DNA of 64,000 nt from VAZQ01 sp963841105 (GCA_963841105.1 CAWJCB010000035.1:248001-312000); one strand, 5' to 3'. Numbered from the stretch's first letter, positions 52,906-61,421 are shown. Program-made: numbers and translations. The notes: generated from the sequence alone by a model not told the origin.

Positions 52906-55138
52906 GGTGCGTCTCCCACATCTCGCCGCGCGGACAATTCCTCGGCGCTGAAATCATCGACCGCGACAGCCTGCGCCACTGCCTCGGCGGCGGATCGCAG
53001 CGCCGCCGCCTCCGCGTCGTTGATAATATTTTGCGCCCGCGCTTTGTCGATGTCTCTCAGGTTCGCCTGGCGCAGGCGCTCACGTAACGGCTCGGTCGCA
53101 AGCCGCAGCTCGAATGCGCGCTCGAGGCGAGCAAGCCCATTGTCGCCGGTGCCGTGAAAGATATCCGCGGTAAGGCGATCGCGCGTGGGCGATGGGGCGA
53201 GCAGTAAACGGGCGCAGGCCTGGGTCAAGCCATCACTGGGGCCACGGCGGCGGACACCGAACGGCAGCAGCATGAAGCGCAGAAGCCACGCCGCCGGCCG
53301 CGCCGGCAAGTTGGCGAGGATCTCGTCCAGGCGCCTCTCGATCGTCGCAAACCCACTCTGCATGCACCAGTGCACGAGCGGCAGATCCGCCTGCTGGCGA
53401 CCTTCGTCCTGCCAACGCTTGAGCACCGCCGACAACAGATAGAGCTCCGAGAGAATGTCGCCGAAGCGACCTGAAATCATCTCGCGTCGCTTAGTCCCGC
53501 GCTGAGCGTCAGCAGGGCGACGTCTGCGGTGAGAGCGAATGCGGCGGCATATCGGCCGAGGCTCTGATAGAAGCCGCGCAGAGCACCGGCAGCCGGCGGC
53601 GCGGGCGCGAGCAGACCCGCCGTCCAAGCGCGTGCGGCAGCTCGCAACGCGTTGGCGCAGCTGTGTCCAAGATGTGCCCAGAACGCGCGGTCGAATTCTT
53701 CCAGCCCGCGTGCACGATCGGGTTCCTCGAGCGCGGTGATTTCCTTGAGCAGAAAAGGATGACTGCGGATCGCACCCTGGCCGAACTGAATCAGCGCGCG
53801 GGTGACGATGTTCGCGCCCTCGACCGTGATGCCGATGGGCACGGCGCGGTAGGAGCTGCCGAGATAATTCAGCGGTCCTTCCTGCACAGCCTTGCCGCCG
53901 TGAATGTCCATGGCATCGTTGCCGATGACCCGCAGTCTTTCAGTCGCCTGTTGCTTCATGATCGCGGTGATCACCGCGGGCTTGTGGCCGTGATCAATGC
54001 CGGCGCAGGTCAGCCGCCGCGCGGCATCGAGCAGATAGGCGTTGGCCGCAATGCGCGCGAGTGGCTCCTCGATCGCCTCGAACCTGCCGATGGGGACGTG
54101 GAACTGCTCGCGGATGCGGGCATAGGCGCCGCAGACGTGGGCGGCGAAGGCACCGCCACCCGCGGACAAGGATGGCAACGAGATGCCGCGGCCCGCGGCG
54201 AGCGCGCTCATCAGCATCTTCCAGCCCTTACCAGCCTGGGCAACGCCGCCGATGATGTGATCCATTGGAATGAACACATCATGGCCGCGTGTCGGCCCGT
54301 TCTGGAACATGTGCATGGCGGGCAAATGCCGCCGGCCGATCTCGACACCCGGCAGGTTCGTCGGCACGAGCGCGACGGTGATGCCAAGCGCCTCGCGTTC
54401 TCCGATGAGATGATCGGGATCGAAGAGCTTGAAAGCGAGCCCCAGAACGGTGGCGACGGGCGCAAGGGTAATGTAGCGCTTGTGCCAGTTGAGCCTGATG
54501 CCAAGCGTCTCCCGGCCTTGCCAAATGCCCCGGCAGACCACGCCCGAGTCCGTCATGGAGGCCGCATCGGAGCCAGCTTCCGGGCTGGTGAGCCCGAAGC
54601 AGGGGATCTCCTTTCCTTCAGCCAGTCGCGGCAGCCAGTAGTCCTGTTGCTCCTTGGTGCCGAACTGATGCAGCAACTCGCCGGGGCCGAGCGAGTTCGG
54701 CACCATCGCGGTCACCGACGCGCAGATCGAGCGCGTCGAAATCTTGCGAATGACCTCCGAATGCGCATAGGCGGAAAAGCCAAGGCCGCCGTACGCCTTC
54801 GGGATGATCATGGCGAAGAACTTAGCGCTCTTGAGAAACTCCCACACATGCGGCGGCAAATCCCGCAGCTCCCAGTTGATCTGCCAGTCGTCAACCATGC
54901 GACAGAGCTCGTCAACCGGGCCGCGGATGAAAGCCTCTTCTTCTGGTGACAATGTCGCGCGCGGAAACGCGAGCAGCTTCTCCCAATCGGGGTTGCCGGT
55001 GAAGAGGTCGGCATCCCACCAGACATCGCCCGCCTCGATCGCCTCCCGCTCGGTCTCGGAGAGGCTGGGCAACACGCGCCGCGCCCACCGGAAAATCGGC
55101 TTGGTGATAAAATCGCGGCGAAAGGCAGTGGCGGTCAT
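52869..55138 (-). pseudogene. fadE: Acyl-CoA dehydrogenase, FadE type, frameshifted as sequenced
   Basis: About 756 residues in two frames. The first part (55138 to about 53491) has GLTSPEAGSDAASM, VPIGITVEGANIVTRALIQF and EEFDRAFWAHLGH; these are the FAD-binding and catalytic regions of long-chain FadE enzymes. The second part (to 52869; MISGRFGDILSELYLLSAVL, RDRLTADIFHG) is the C-terminal DUF1974 extension characteristic of FadE. One missing base near 53491 explains the break. It catalyses the first step of beta-oxidation, passing electrons to ETF. First gene of the operon with thiolase, FadJ and CoA hydrolase. Confidence 0.88.
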
Positions 55139-55205
55139 GGCGTAACTCTCAATCCCTCCCCCGCTTGCGCATGGGTATCGCATATGGCGGCAGCAGGCTC
55201 GGTGT

Positions 55206-55341
55206 ACCTCCCCTGAAAGGGGAGGTCGACCGCCGGAGCGAAGCGGCAGGCGGTCGGGCGGGGATGTCTTTGACGCCCGAGATTATTGCGGCCGACCCCA
55301 CCCGGCTCGCTTTGCTCGCCGACCTCCCTTTCAGGGGAGGT
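55206..55341. repeat. REP-like double palindrome, related to the element at 961-1104
   Basis: ACCTCCCCTGAAAGGGGAGGT (55206-55226) and ACCTCCCTTTCAGGGGAGGT (55322-55341) are each palindromic and pair with one another. The inner segment holds further GC-rich inverted pieces. It lies between the acyl-CoA dehydrogenase start and the thioesterase stop. A short extra stem, CCTCCCCCGC/GCGGAGG, follows near 55368-55387. No gene is seen in 55139-55532. Confidence 0.85.
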
Positions 55342-55532
55342 ATTATCGGAGCTTGTTGAGCGGCCAGCCCTCCCCCGCAAGCGGAGGGATGGCAGCAGTT
55401 GGCCAAAGCGAGTTCAATTTGCACCAGTGACAACGTCCCAACCATCAAACCGCCGCGCAGCACCAGCGCGCTCAGCTGTGACATTATCACGTTGCGGCAT
55501 GGAGGGGGCGGGATAATCGGCCATCCTTGCCC

Positions 55533-55934
55533 TCATGATTCCGGCGGCACCGGCCGGGGCCGGCGATCCGCGTCAACGGCCACATAGGTGAAGACGCCTT
55601 CGGTGACGCCGACCTGCTCCTCGCCCGTGCCCCGCCTGGCCCAGCTCTCAACCTTGACTGTGATGGAGGTGGTCCCGATCCTCACAATTCTGACATAGCA
55701 GGTCACCTCATCGCCGATGAAAACCGGGCGATGGAAGCTCATCCCGGTGATGGCCACCGTTGCCGTGCGGCCCCGCGCGCGACGTGTCGCCACCGTTCCG
55801 CCGGCCAGATCCATTTGCGAAAGCAGCCAGCCGCCGAAAATATCGCCGTGCGGATTGGCGTCGGCGGGCATCGCAATCGCCCGCAGAGCCGGCTCTGCGT
55901 CGGGCGGCCGGCTGGTGCCATCGTTGTCTGCCAT
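55533..55934 (-). CDS. Acyl-CoA thioesterase, hotdog fold (YciA/BFIT-like)
   Basis: 133 residues. MPADANPHGDIFGGWLLSQMD is the family helix with the catalytic Asn/Asp-type residues; TVAITGMSFHRPVFIGDEVT and CYVRIVRIGTTSITVKVESW are the central strands; the C-terminus FTYVAVDADRRPRPVP is typical. Hydrolyses acyl-CoA thioesters in the cytosol. The start at 55934 fits the family; the frame extends upstream without conserved sequence. It lies near the beta-oxidation operon, pointing to acyl-CoA control. Confidence 0.9.
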   Translation of the reverse strand: MADNDGTSRPPDAEPALRAIAMPADANPHGDIFGGWLLSQMDLAGGTVATRRARGRTATVAITGMSFHRPVFIGDEVTCYVRIVRIGTTSITVKVESWARRGTGEEQVGVTEGVFTYVAVDADRRPRPVPPES

Positions 55935-56105
55935 CTCGATAGTGTCCCAATTCCGTCGCACTGGTCCTGTGATGCTCGCGGCGACGCCCGTTATGGTAGC
56001 AGCGGAGAAATGGCGTGGGAAAGCGCGACAGCTTCCAAGACGCAAGGTTGCTTCGCTACTGGGGAGCGGAAATATCAGCCTCGGCGCAAACGTGGAGAGA
56101 GCTCA

Positions 56106-56850
56106 ATGGGAAATGAGATTGTGACCGCCCGAAAAGGACCAGTGCTCGAGATCACGCTCAACCGGCCGGAGATCGGAAACGCGGCGTCTGACGCCATGGC
56201 GGTGGAATTGACCAGAACTCCTGCTCGGGGCGGCAGACGGTTCAGAGATAGTGGTGCTGCGCGGCGCCGGCAGCGATTTCTGCGTCGGCCGTGAGAGCAT
56301 GGGAAAGCGCGCGCCGGGAGCGCCGCCCGAGGCATTCGAGCTTCGCCGCCGCAACGACGTGGTGTTCAATTGCTATGGCGCCTTTCGCCGCTGCGAGATC
56401 CCGGTGATCGGCGTGGTCAAGGGGCGTGCGCTCGGCTTCGGCTGCGCCATCGCCGCGGTGTGCGACATTACGCTTTCGGCGGATACGGCAAGCTTTCAGG
56501 TCCCGGAGATGGCGCACAACATCATGCCGACCATGGTGATGTCGGCGCTCGTCGATCGCGTCCCGCGCAAGGCGATGACCTATCTCGTATGGTCAACCGC
56601 GGTGATCGGTCCCGAGCGGGCGCGCGAAGCAGGCATTGTCAGCGATATTTTCCCCGAAGCCGACCTCGATGCCGCCGTCGCAGCGCTTTGCGCGCAGATC
56701 ATGCGGGCTCCCCGCCCGGCGCGAGTTGGTTGCAAGGACTATGCGCGGAACGCATTGGATATGGACGTTGCGGGCGCCATCGCGTTTGCGCGCAGCATCC
56801 ATGCCGTCATCAATTCGTCAAGCGAGATGCTTCCCCCGCGCAAGGATTGA
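56106..56850 (+). pseudogene. Enoyl-CoA hydratase/isomerase family protein, frameshifted as sequenced
   Basis: About 247 residues. The start has GGAGAG seven bases upstream. First 36 residues (GPVLEITLNRPEIGNAASDAM) are in one frame; the rest (IVVLRGAGSDFCVGRESMGK, GVVKGRALGFGCAIAAVCDI, FQVPEMAHNIMPTMVMSALV) is in another. Removing one A near 56214 gives VELTELLLGAADGSEIVVLRG. The second catalytic glutamate position reads FQVPEMAHNIMP, close to the standard FxxPE. Likely a crotonase-fold enzyme for acyl-CoA metabolism, divergent from the thioesterase gene. Confidence 0.85.
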
Positions 56851-56871
56851 AGCGGCGCGCTGACGCGTTTC

Positions 56872-56993
56872 GTCATTCCGAGGCCCGAGCGGCAGCGAGG
56901 GAGCCCGGAATCCATGACCACTTGCGGTGATCTCATAGCGAGGCCCGTGGTTATGGATTTCGGGATCGCCGCTTTGCGGCGCCCCGAAATGAC
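56872..56993. repeat. Long imperfect palindrome (REP/RPE-like)
   Basis: The ends GTCATTCCGAGGC and GCCCCGAAATGAC are complementary with few mismatches, and CCCGGAATCCATGACCAC (56904-56921) pairs with GTGGTTATGGATTTCGGG (56947-56964). A third repeat family of this genome, placed just after the enoyl-CoA hydratase gene, where it may also act as a transcription end. Confidence 0.8.
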
Positions 56994-57120
56994 ACCGGTA
57001 TAAATGGAGCACGAAACTCCAATTCACCAGACAGCAACCTTTCGGCTGCTTTAATGGCAACGTTAGGAGCTTCCACAAAGTTTTGCGTTTTCCTCTGGGC
57101 GGACTGCTGGAGGACCCGCA

Positions 57121-57306
57121 ATGCTGACGCCCGGATACTACCGCCGACAAGCGCTGACGTGCCTGAGCTTGGCGCGTTCAACCCGTGATGGCGATCTCAG
57201 CAGGCGCCTGGTCGAAATGGCGACGCGCTTTCTTGGCCAGGCGGCAGGCAACGAAAACCATGAGCGGCGATCATCCGGAGGAGAATTGCATGAGCGAAGG
57301 CGATAG
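57121..57306 (+). CDS. Small hypothetical protein
   Basis: 61 residues. MLTPGYYRRQALTCLSLARS and TRDGDLSRRLVEMATRFLGQA look like one or two amphipathic helices; the end is His/Arg-rich (NHERRSSGGELHERRR). Similar short proteins beginning with this tyrosine-rich helix occur in Bradyrhizobium relatives; function unknown. GGAGG lies 8-10 bases upstream. The 3' end overlaps the next small gene by 17 bases. Confidence 0.55.
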   Translation: MLTPGYYRRQALTCLSLARSTRDGDLSRRLVEMATRFLGQAAGNENHERRSSGGELHERRR

Positions 57307-57478
57307 GCGCTCGATAGTCAGGAGACGTGCGGGACACAACCGGCGCAGCGGTATGGACCGCCGCTCGGACGCCGAGCAGCGAAGGATTGGAGACAGGCGT
57401 TCGAGCACGGATCGGCGATCTTGCGCCGAGCGGCGATCGGATGCCGCCGCTGCGAGCTCGTGCGACGAACGCAAATGA
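57290..57478 (+). CDS. Arginine-rich small protein with RRS repeats
   Basis: 62 residues. The ATG at 57290 has a strong GGAGGAG site; another in-frame ATG lies at 57260. The body is a string of short repeats of the form (D/E/N)RRS: GDRRS, HNRRS, GMDRRS, GDRRS, TDRRS and CAERRS, about every five to seven residues, with acidic residues between. Highly basic, no membrane segment. It could bind nucleic acid or another polyanion, or be a helical low-complexity linker; no family is assigned. Confidence 0.6.
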   Translation: MSEGDRRSIVRRRAGHNRRSGMDRRSDAEQRRIGDRRSSTDRRSCAERRSDAAAASSCDERK

Positions 57479-57481
57479 GGT

Positions 57482-57589
57482 TCAGCGCCCTTCCGGGCGG
57501 CTCATCCTCTGCAGCTCGCTGATAAGGGCGAGGATCAACACACCCACCCCGCCGACCGACAGCGCCATCATCATTGTCATCAGCGACAT
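57482..57589 (-). CDS. Small membrane protein (35 residues)
   Basis: AAAGGA lies four bases upstream of the ATG. The product is MSLMTMMMALSVGG followed by a hydrophobic run (VGVLILALISEL) and a basic end (QRMSRPEGR). A single-pass small protein with good initiation context. Convergent with the RRS-repeat gene, three bases apart. Function unknown. Confidence 0.5.
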   Translation of the reverse strand: MSLMTMMMALSVGGVGVLILALISELQRMSRPEGR

Positions 57590-57812
57590 CGATCCTTTAC
57601 CGGGCGAGCTTGGACTCCGGCAGCGACACCACACCGCCTCAAGGCTCGTTGATAGTGTGCCGCGTCGTAAGAAATGCTAAAATGCGATGCCGATAATGGC
57701 GTCTGGTTAACAGGTAATCACCGTCGTTCGTTCATTTACCGATGGATGCGCGGGTCAAGCCCGTGCATGAGGTTGGGGGAAACGACGGCTGCTGAACGAC
57801 TACGGAAGCGAT

Positions 57813-58127
57813 TTACTTGCTCTCCGGCTTCTTCTCGCCGGCACCCTTCTGCGCCGCCTGGAGTTGCTCGACGAGCGATTGCAGGCTTATTACCTTGCTC
57901 TTGAGAACGATCATTTCCTGGGTCAGCGCCTCTATCTTTTGTCGTGCATCAGCCGCGCTCTTGGTTACCAGCTGTTGCAGGAAATTGACGTTGCTTTGCA
58001 GGCAGCCTGTCCGCTTGTCCAATCCGCTGGTTTTTGTGCAGTCCTCGACGCCGGCAATATCCTGTGCCTGTGCGTGATCAACGGTGATCATCATTGCGCC
58101 GCAGCACAGGACGGCGATCTTGAGCAT
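57813..58127 (-). CDS. Secreted coiled-coil protein of unknown function
   Basis: 104 residues. GGAGG precedes the ATG. A signal peptide (MLKIAVLCCGAMMITVDHAQAQ) is followed by a short cysteine-containing part (VEDCTKTSGLDKRTGCLQSN, two Cys that may pair). A helical region with heptad spacing (LQQLVTKSAADARQKIEALT, IVLKSKVISLQSLVEQLQAA) comes next, and the end is lysine-rich. Periplasmic. It lies downstream of the lectin-like gene on the same strand with a hairpin between. Confidence 0.65.
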   Translation of the reverse strand: MLKIAVLCCGAMMITVDHAQAQDIAGVEDCTKTSGLDKRTGCLQSNVNFLQQLVTKSAADARQKIEALTQEMIVLKSKVISLQSLVEQLQAAQKGAGEKKPESK

Positions 58128-58163
58128 GTTGCCTCCGCCTCCCTGCAACACCATGGGGACGCA

Positions 58164-58189
58164 GCAGCGGACGGATTTCCGTCCGCTGC
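58164..58189 (-). terminator. 12-bp perfect hairpin downstream of the lectin-like gene
   Basis: GCAGCGGACGGA and TCCGTCCGCTGC with a two-base loop, 13 bases after the stop of the lectin-like gene. Very stable stem without a T-run; likely a terminator or processing/attenuation site before the next gene. Confidence 0.5.
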
Positions 58190-58201
58190 GCATTGGCGGC
58201 C

Positions 58202-58867
58202 TTAGTTCGCGGCGAAGCAGTAGATCAGACCGGCGCCACCCGTGCTCTTAAGAGCATCCTGGCCGCACCCGCGCGTGCCATGCGAGGAATTCCAGGAATT
58301 CATGTGTCTGGCGTCTTTGAGACCCTGGCGATCATGATGACCAACAATGGCCGAGCCTTCGCCGCTCTTGCTCCAGTTCCCGCAGGTGGTGTCGCCGCCC
58401 GCGGTTGAGAACATGCCCTGCGGATCCGAGCCGGTGAGAATGTCATGCGCATTGACCGGATCGCCGCGGCCGCTCACCGTCTCGCCTTTCTCGGTAAGCG
58501 CCGTCTGCTTGCTGATATTGTTGGAAGCGGAGTGGAGATCCTCGACACTCTTGGCCACAACCGCGCCCTTGACGTTTTGCCATGGACCTTTGCCGATGCG
58601 GTCGCGCGCATTGACGCCCTCGGTGCCGCCCGGCTCCGTCGTGCTCAGATATGCGCGCCAGTTGGTCGCAGTCGCACCCGCTGCCTTGGCGAGCGCTTGA
58701 CAGTGGGCATCAGCCCCGTTGAGACCGCCGAAATCGGCGCCGGTTCCCTTTCCGGCGCTGCTGACAAAGAACGTCATGGCAGCCTGTTGTCCCTGCACGG
58801 CAGTGATGGCGCCTAAGCCAGCGAACACGACGGCAGCCGATAGGAGCAGCCGGGTTTTCTTGCTCAT
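58202..58867 (-). CDS. Secreted lectin/DUF1554-like protein
   Basis: 221 residues, with GGGAGGAATTC before the ATG. Signal peptide about 1-27 (LLLSAAVVFAGLGAITAVQGQ). The mature domain has a characteristic order of blocks: MTFFVSSAGKGTGADFGGLN, ADAHCQALAKAAGA, NWRAYLSTTEP, NARDRIGKGPW, DILTGSDPQG, CGNWSKSGEGSAIVGHHDRQG, SWNSSHGTRGC and GAGLIYCFA. This matches a family often labelled lectin and distantly like DUF1554/collagen-endostatin folds, with four to five conserved Cys. Exported; ligand unknown. Confidence 0.75.
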   Translation of the reverse strand: MSKKTRLLLSAAVVFAGLGAITAVQGQQAAMTFFVSSAGKGTGADFGGLNGADAHCQALAKAAGATATNWRAYLSTTEPGGTEGVNARDRIGKGPWQNVKGAVVAKSVEDLHSASNNISKQTALTEKGETVSGRGDPVNAHDILTGSDPQGMFSTAGGDTTCGNWSKSGEGSAIVGHHDRQGLKDARHMNSWNSSHGTRGCGQDALKSTGGAGLIYCFAAN

Positions 58868-59093
58868 GAATTCCTCCCTGTTTGCGACGATGACGAAACA
58901 AACTGCGTCGCCCGGTCCGCGCCCTTCGGCATGCGACCGCATCTCGCTGCGCTCATGCGGTCTCCTGACAGGCACAGTGGCTGGGCCGCGGCGTACTTAG
59001 CACGCGCATTTTGCGGGAACCAGCCACCCTCATGCGGGCGCATGAGGTGCGCGCGGATGTCCCGCGGCGCCGGCTGGCAACACATGGCACAGC

Positions 59094-59127
59094 AAAAACC
59101 CAGCGGGCTCAACCGGCTCGCTGGGTT
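59094..59127 (-). terminator. Rho-independent terminator for the small membrane protein gene
   Basis: Arms AACCCAGCG and CGCTGGGTT with an inner GC pair around the loop; read on the minus strand the hairpin is followed by TTTTT. It ends transcription from the gene at 59192-59395. Confidence 0.7.
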
Positions 59128-59191
59128 GTCGGATCAACCAGCCTTTTGCGCTCCAGAAGGCTGCGTGCCGCAATAGGTTCGCACTATTGCA

Positions 59192-59395
59192 TCACTTCGC
59201 TTCCGCGTGAACAATCTTCTCGACCTGAGCGGTATTCGAGTCTGAGCCACTCCCAGAGAACAATGAAGTGATCGCAATCAAGGCGATGACCGCTACCGCC
59301 CCCACCGCAGTGTTGGTCAGCAGCCATCGGCGAAACGCTGTACGGTCGCCGGAATTCATTCGCCGATACTCGTCGACAATCTCACCTCTCGTCAT
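59192..59395 (-). CDS. Small single-pass membrane protein
   Basis: 67 residues. A charged N-terminus (MTRGEIVDEYRRMNSGDRTA) is followed by RRWLLTNTAVGAVAVIALIAITSLFSG, one membrane helix with an arginine pair on the inner side, then a short acidic C-terminus outside. A GGGGGATG stretch precedes the ATG. The frame upstream of 59395 is not protein-like. Ends at a good terminator. Function unknown. Confidence 0.6.
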   Translation of the reverse strand: MTRGEIVDEYRRMNSGDRTAFRRWLLTNTAVGAVAVIALIAITSLFSGSGSDSNTAQVEKIVHAEAK

Positions 59396-59544
59396 GTCAT
59401 CCCCCCTCCCCCATGGGCTTATGAGCAAGCCCGAAGCGGGGTTTAATTTTGGACTAAGGTGAAAATCGGTCCTTTTTGGTCCACAAATGGGAAGTGCGGG
59501 TTCCGAATTGTGTATCGGCCGATCCCACAGAAGGGCCGCTAACC

Positions 59545-59564
59545 GGGCGACCTTAAAGTCGCCC
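59545..59564. other. Short hairpin in a 375-base gap
   Basis: GGGCGAC-CTTAAA-GTCGCCC, a 7-bp perfect stem. The gap 59396-59770 otherwise holds only the 14-base repeats at 59601-59643; no gene is evident. Confidence 0.4.
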
Positions 59565-59600
59565 ACGCGATTTTCGCTCCCGCAAAGGCTCGCACGAAAA

Positions 59601-59656
59601 GACTTGCATGCAAAGGCTTGCATGCAAAGGCTTGCTCAACGGAAGGGCTTGCATGA
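59601..59656. repeat. Short tandem repeats around GGCTTGCATGCAAA
   Basis: A unit of 14-15 bases (GCTTGCATGCAAAG) occurs at 59601-59615 and 59616-59629, then in degenerate form at about 59630 and 59647. The perfect palindrome TTGCATGCAA is present twice. It ends 115 bases before the gene at 59771. Confidence 0.7.
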
Positions 59657-59770
59657 CGGCAAGGCGCAAGCTTAATTAAGCGAGGGTTCGCGGTTCGAAC
59701 GTCCGCAAATGAGGCCGGACATTGCCGGCCACGCGGATCGAACCAGCTCTCGAAAGGGAATGCGGACAGG

Positions 59771-60271
59771 ATGGGTATTTTCCGAAGAAATGTGCCGAGT
59801 CACTATATTCCGATCCATCCCGACAACGTCATGAAGAAGGATTGGATCATCCTGTTGGAGGCGGGCACCATCGTCGGGCCCGCACCTGAAAAGCTCCGCG
59901 TCGCCAAAGCCACGCAGGAGAAAAAGATCGTCAGGAAGTACAACGTCTTTTTGCGCAAGAAGCACTATCTGGTGCTGGAGGGATATGACCCGCGCATACA
60001 CGCGCTCTATTTCTGTCCTCAGCTCTACAAATATGACGCCGACAATCATCTTGTTCCACTCGAAGGCGAGGAGATCGGCAACCTGCTCGCCCAATCTCTT
60101 CGGAACGGAGTTGTTGAAAAACAACCGTGGTATGAACCTTCAAAGCAACTGCCGCACAAGCCTGTCATTACCACGATCATGGAGCAGGATTTCGATACGG
60201 TTGTCGTTGATGCACCCGCTACGGGCGAGCCCTCAGCCGCGCGCTCATTGGCGAGGTTGACGGCAGAATAA
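59771..60271 (+). CDS. Hypothetical protein
   Basis: 166 residues with a mixed alpha/beta look: a basic N-terminus (MGIFRRNVPSHYIPIHPDN), then WIILLEAGTIVGPAPEKLRV and KKHYLVLEGYDPRIHALYF. A region with EGEEIGNLLAQSLRNGVVEK and a disordered end rich in Ala and Ser follow. No signal peptide or membrane helix. Not recognised. The upstream GGACAGG is a weak ribosome site. Followed after 41 bases by the DUF3309 gene on the same strand. Confidence 0.6.
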   Translation: MGIFRRNVPSHYIPIHPDNVMKKDWIILLEAGTIVGPAPEKLRVAKATQEKKIVRKYNVFLRKKHYLVLEGYDPRIHALYFCPQLYKYDADNHLVPLEGEEIGNLLAQSLRNGVVEKQPWYEPSKQLPHKPVITTIMEQDFDTVVVDAPATGEPSAARSLARLTAE

Positions 60272-60312
60272 GGGAATTTTGCGGAGCTGAACCAAAGGCG
60301 AGGAGGTACGCG

Positions 60313-60477
60313 ATGTCGCTCGGACTCTTGCTGGTCATTATACTCATTATCCTGCTGCTCGGCGGCTTCAGTGGTCGCTTCCGGGGGTACGGTTATGGAT
60401 ACGGCCATGGCGGCATCGGGGTGATCGGCATCATCCTCATCATTTTGGTGGTCTTGCTTCTGATGGGCAGGATCTAA
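60313..60477 (+). CDS. DUF3309-type small membrane protein
   Basis: 54 residues with an AGGAGG site upstream. Two hydrophobic helices (LGLLLVIILIILLLGG and GVIGIILIILVVLLLMG) flank a glycine/tyrosine-rich turn (FRGYGYGYGHGGI). This is the known pattern of DUF3309, widespread in alphaproteobacteria; function unknown. Its stop overlaps the stop of the convergent TPR gene by four bases. Confidence 0.75.
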   Translation: MSLGLLLVIILIILLLGGFSGRFRGYGYGYGHGGIGVIGIILIILVVLLLMGRI

Positions 60478-61421
60478 GCGGACCTCAGCTGCGGGGCGTT
60501 AATTCTAATCGTCATGGCGGCCCCGATCTCGCTACCGATCGCGATGGATGCCTGCGCCGGCCGCATGGCAGTGGGGGGCGCTCCCCGGTGGACGAACTCT
60601 TGGGCGATTCCCGCATTGATCGCGCTTGCCGCCGCCATGTCGGCATCACCACCTTGCCGGTCGCCTTGCTTAAGCTTGGCCAAGCCGCGCCCGTAGAGAG
60701 CATGCGCGTTGCGTGGATTTTGCCGTAGCGCGGCATCGTAGTCACTGATGGCATTCACAGTCTGGCCGAGCTTGAGATATGTCGAGGCCCGGCTGTCAAG
60801 AAATTCCGGATCGTTCGGCCGCAGCCGTAGAGAAGCATCGCAATCGTCCAGCGCGGCGCCTGGCTGCTCCATGATGCCACGCAACCAGCAGCGGTTGTTG
60901 AGCGCGTCGGCGTTCCTTGGGTCGAGCCTTATCGCCTCGTTGTAATCCGCCATCGCGCGGGCATGGTCGCCTTGCTCGTAATAGGCGTTGCCTCGATTGT
61001 TGAAGGCTCCCGAATGCTGAGAATTGAGCCTTATCGCCTCATTCAAGTCCGCGATCGCACGCGCGTGGTCGCCTTTGGCGTCGTAAGCGATCGCCCGGTT
61101 GTTGAGAACGTCAGCGAGATACAGGCCGAGCTTCATCGCCTCGCTGTAGTCGGCGATGGCGCGGTCACTGTCGCCCCTGTAATAAAAAGCGTCACCGCGC
61201 TTGTAGAATGCCACACCGCGGTCCCACCTGGTCTCCTTTCCGGACTGGATCAATGCGGTGCAGGCGCTGATCTGTGCATCGAGCGAAACTCCGCTCGCCT
61301 CCTCGGGGTTGCATCGTGCCCAGTCCGGCGACTGCTGCGCACGCGCATGCACCGGCAGACAAATCACGAGGAGAGCCCCCACCGCGGCTGCGCGGTTGAG
61401 CGTCTTCTTGCCGGCAATCAT
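60474..61421 (-). CDS. Secreted TPR-repeat protein
   Basis: 315 residues. Signal peptide about 1-28 (AAAVGALLVICLPVHARAQQ). Residues about 60-270 hold at least five tetratricopeptide units, each with the A-x-x-x-Y/N-R-G-x-A-Y pattern (GAFNNRGNAYYEQGDHARAM, ADYNEAIRLDPRNADALNNR). It probably acts as a periplasmic protein-protein scaffold. A GAGG stretch precedes the start. Function unknown. Confidence 0.85.
   Translation of the reverse strand: MIAGKKTLNRAAAVGALLVICLPVHARAQQSPDWARCNPEEASGVSLDAQISACTALIQSGKETRWDRGVAFYKRGDAFYYRGDSDRAIADYSEAMKLGLYLADVLNNRAIAYDAKGDHARAIADLNEAIRLNSQHSGAFNNRGNAYYEQGDHARAMADYNEAIRLDPRNADALNNRCWLRGIMEQPGAALDDCDASLRLRPNDPEFLDSRASTYLKLGQTVNAISDYDAALRQNPRNAHALYGRGLAKLKQGDRQGGDADMAAASAINAGIAQEFVHRGAPPTAMRPAQASIAIGSEIGAAMTIRINAPQLRSA

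Noticed and set aside
59601..59656. CRISPR-like array
   Set aside because: Units are 14 bases, directly adjacent with no spacers, and no cas gene is present.
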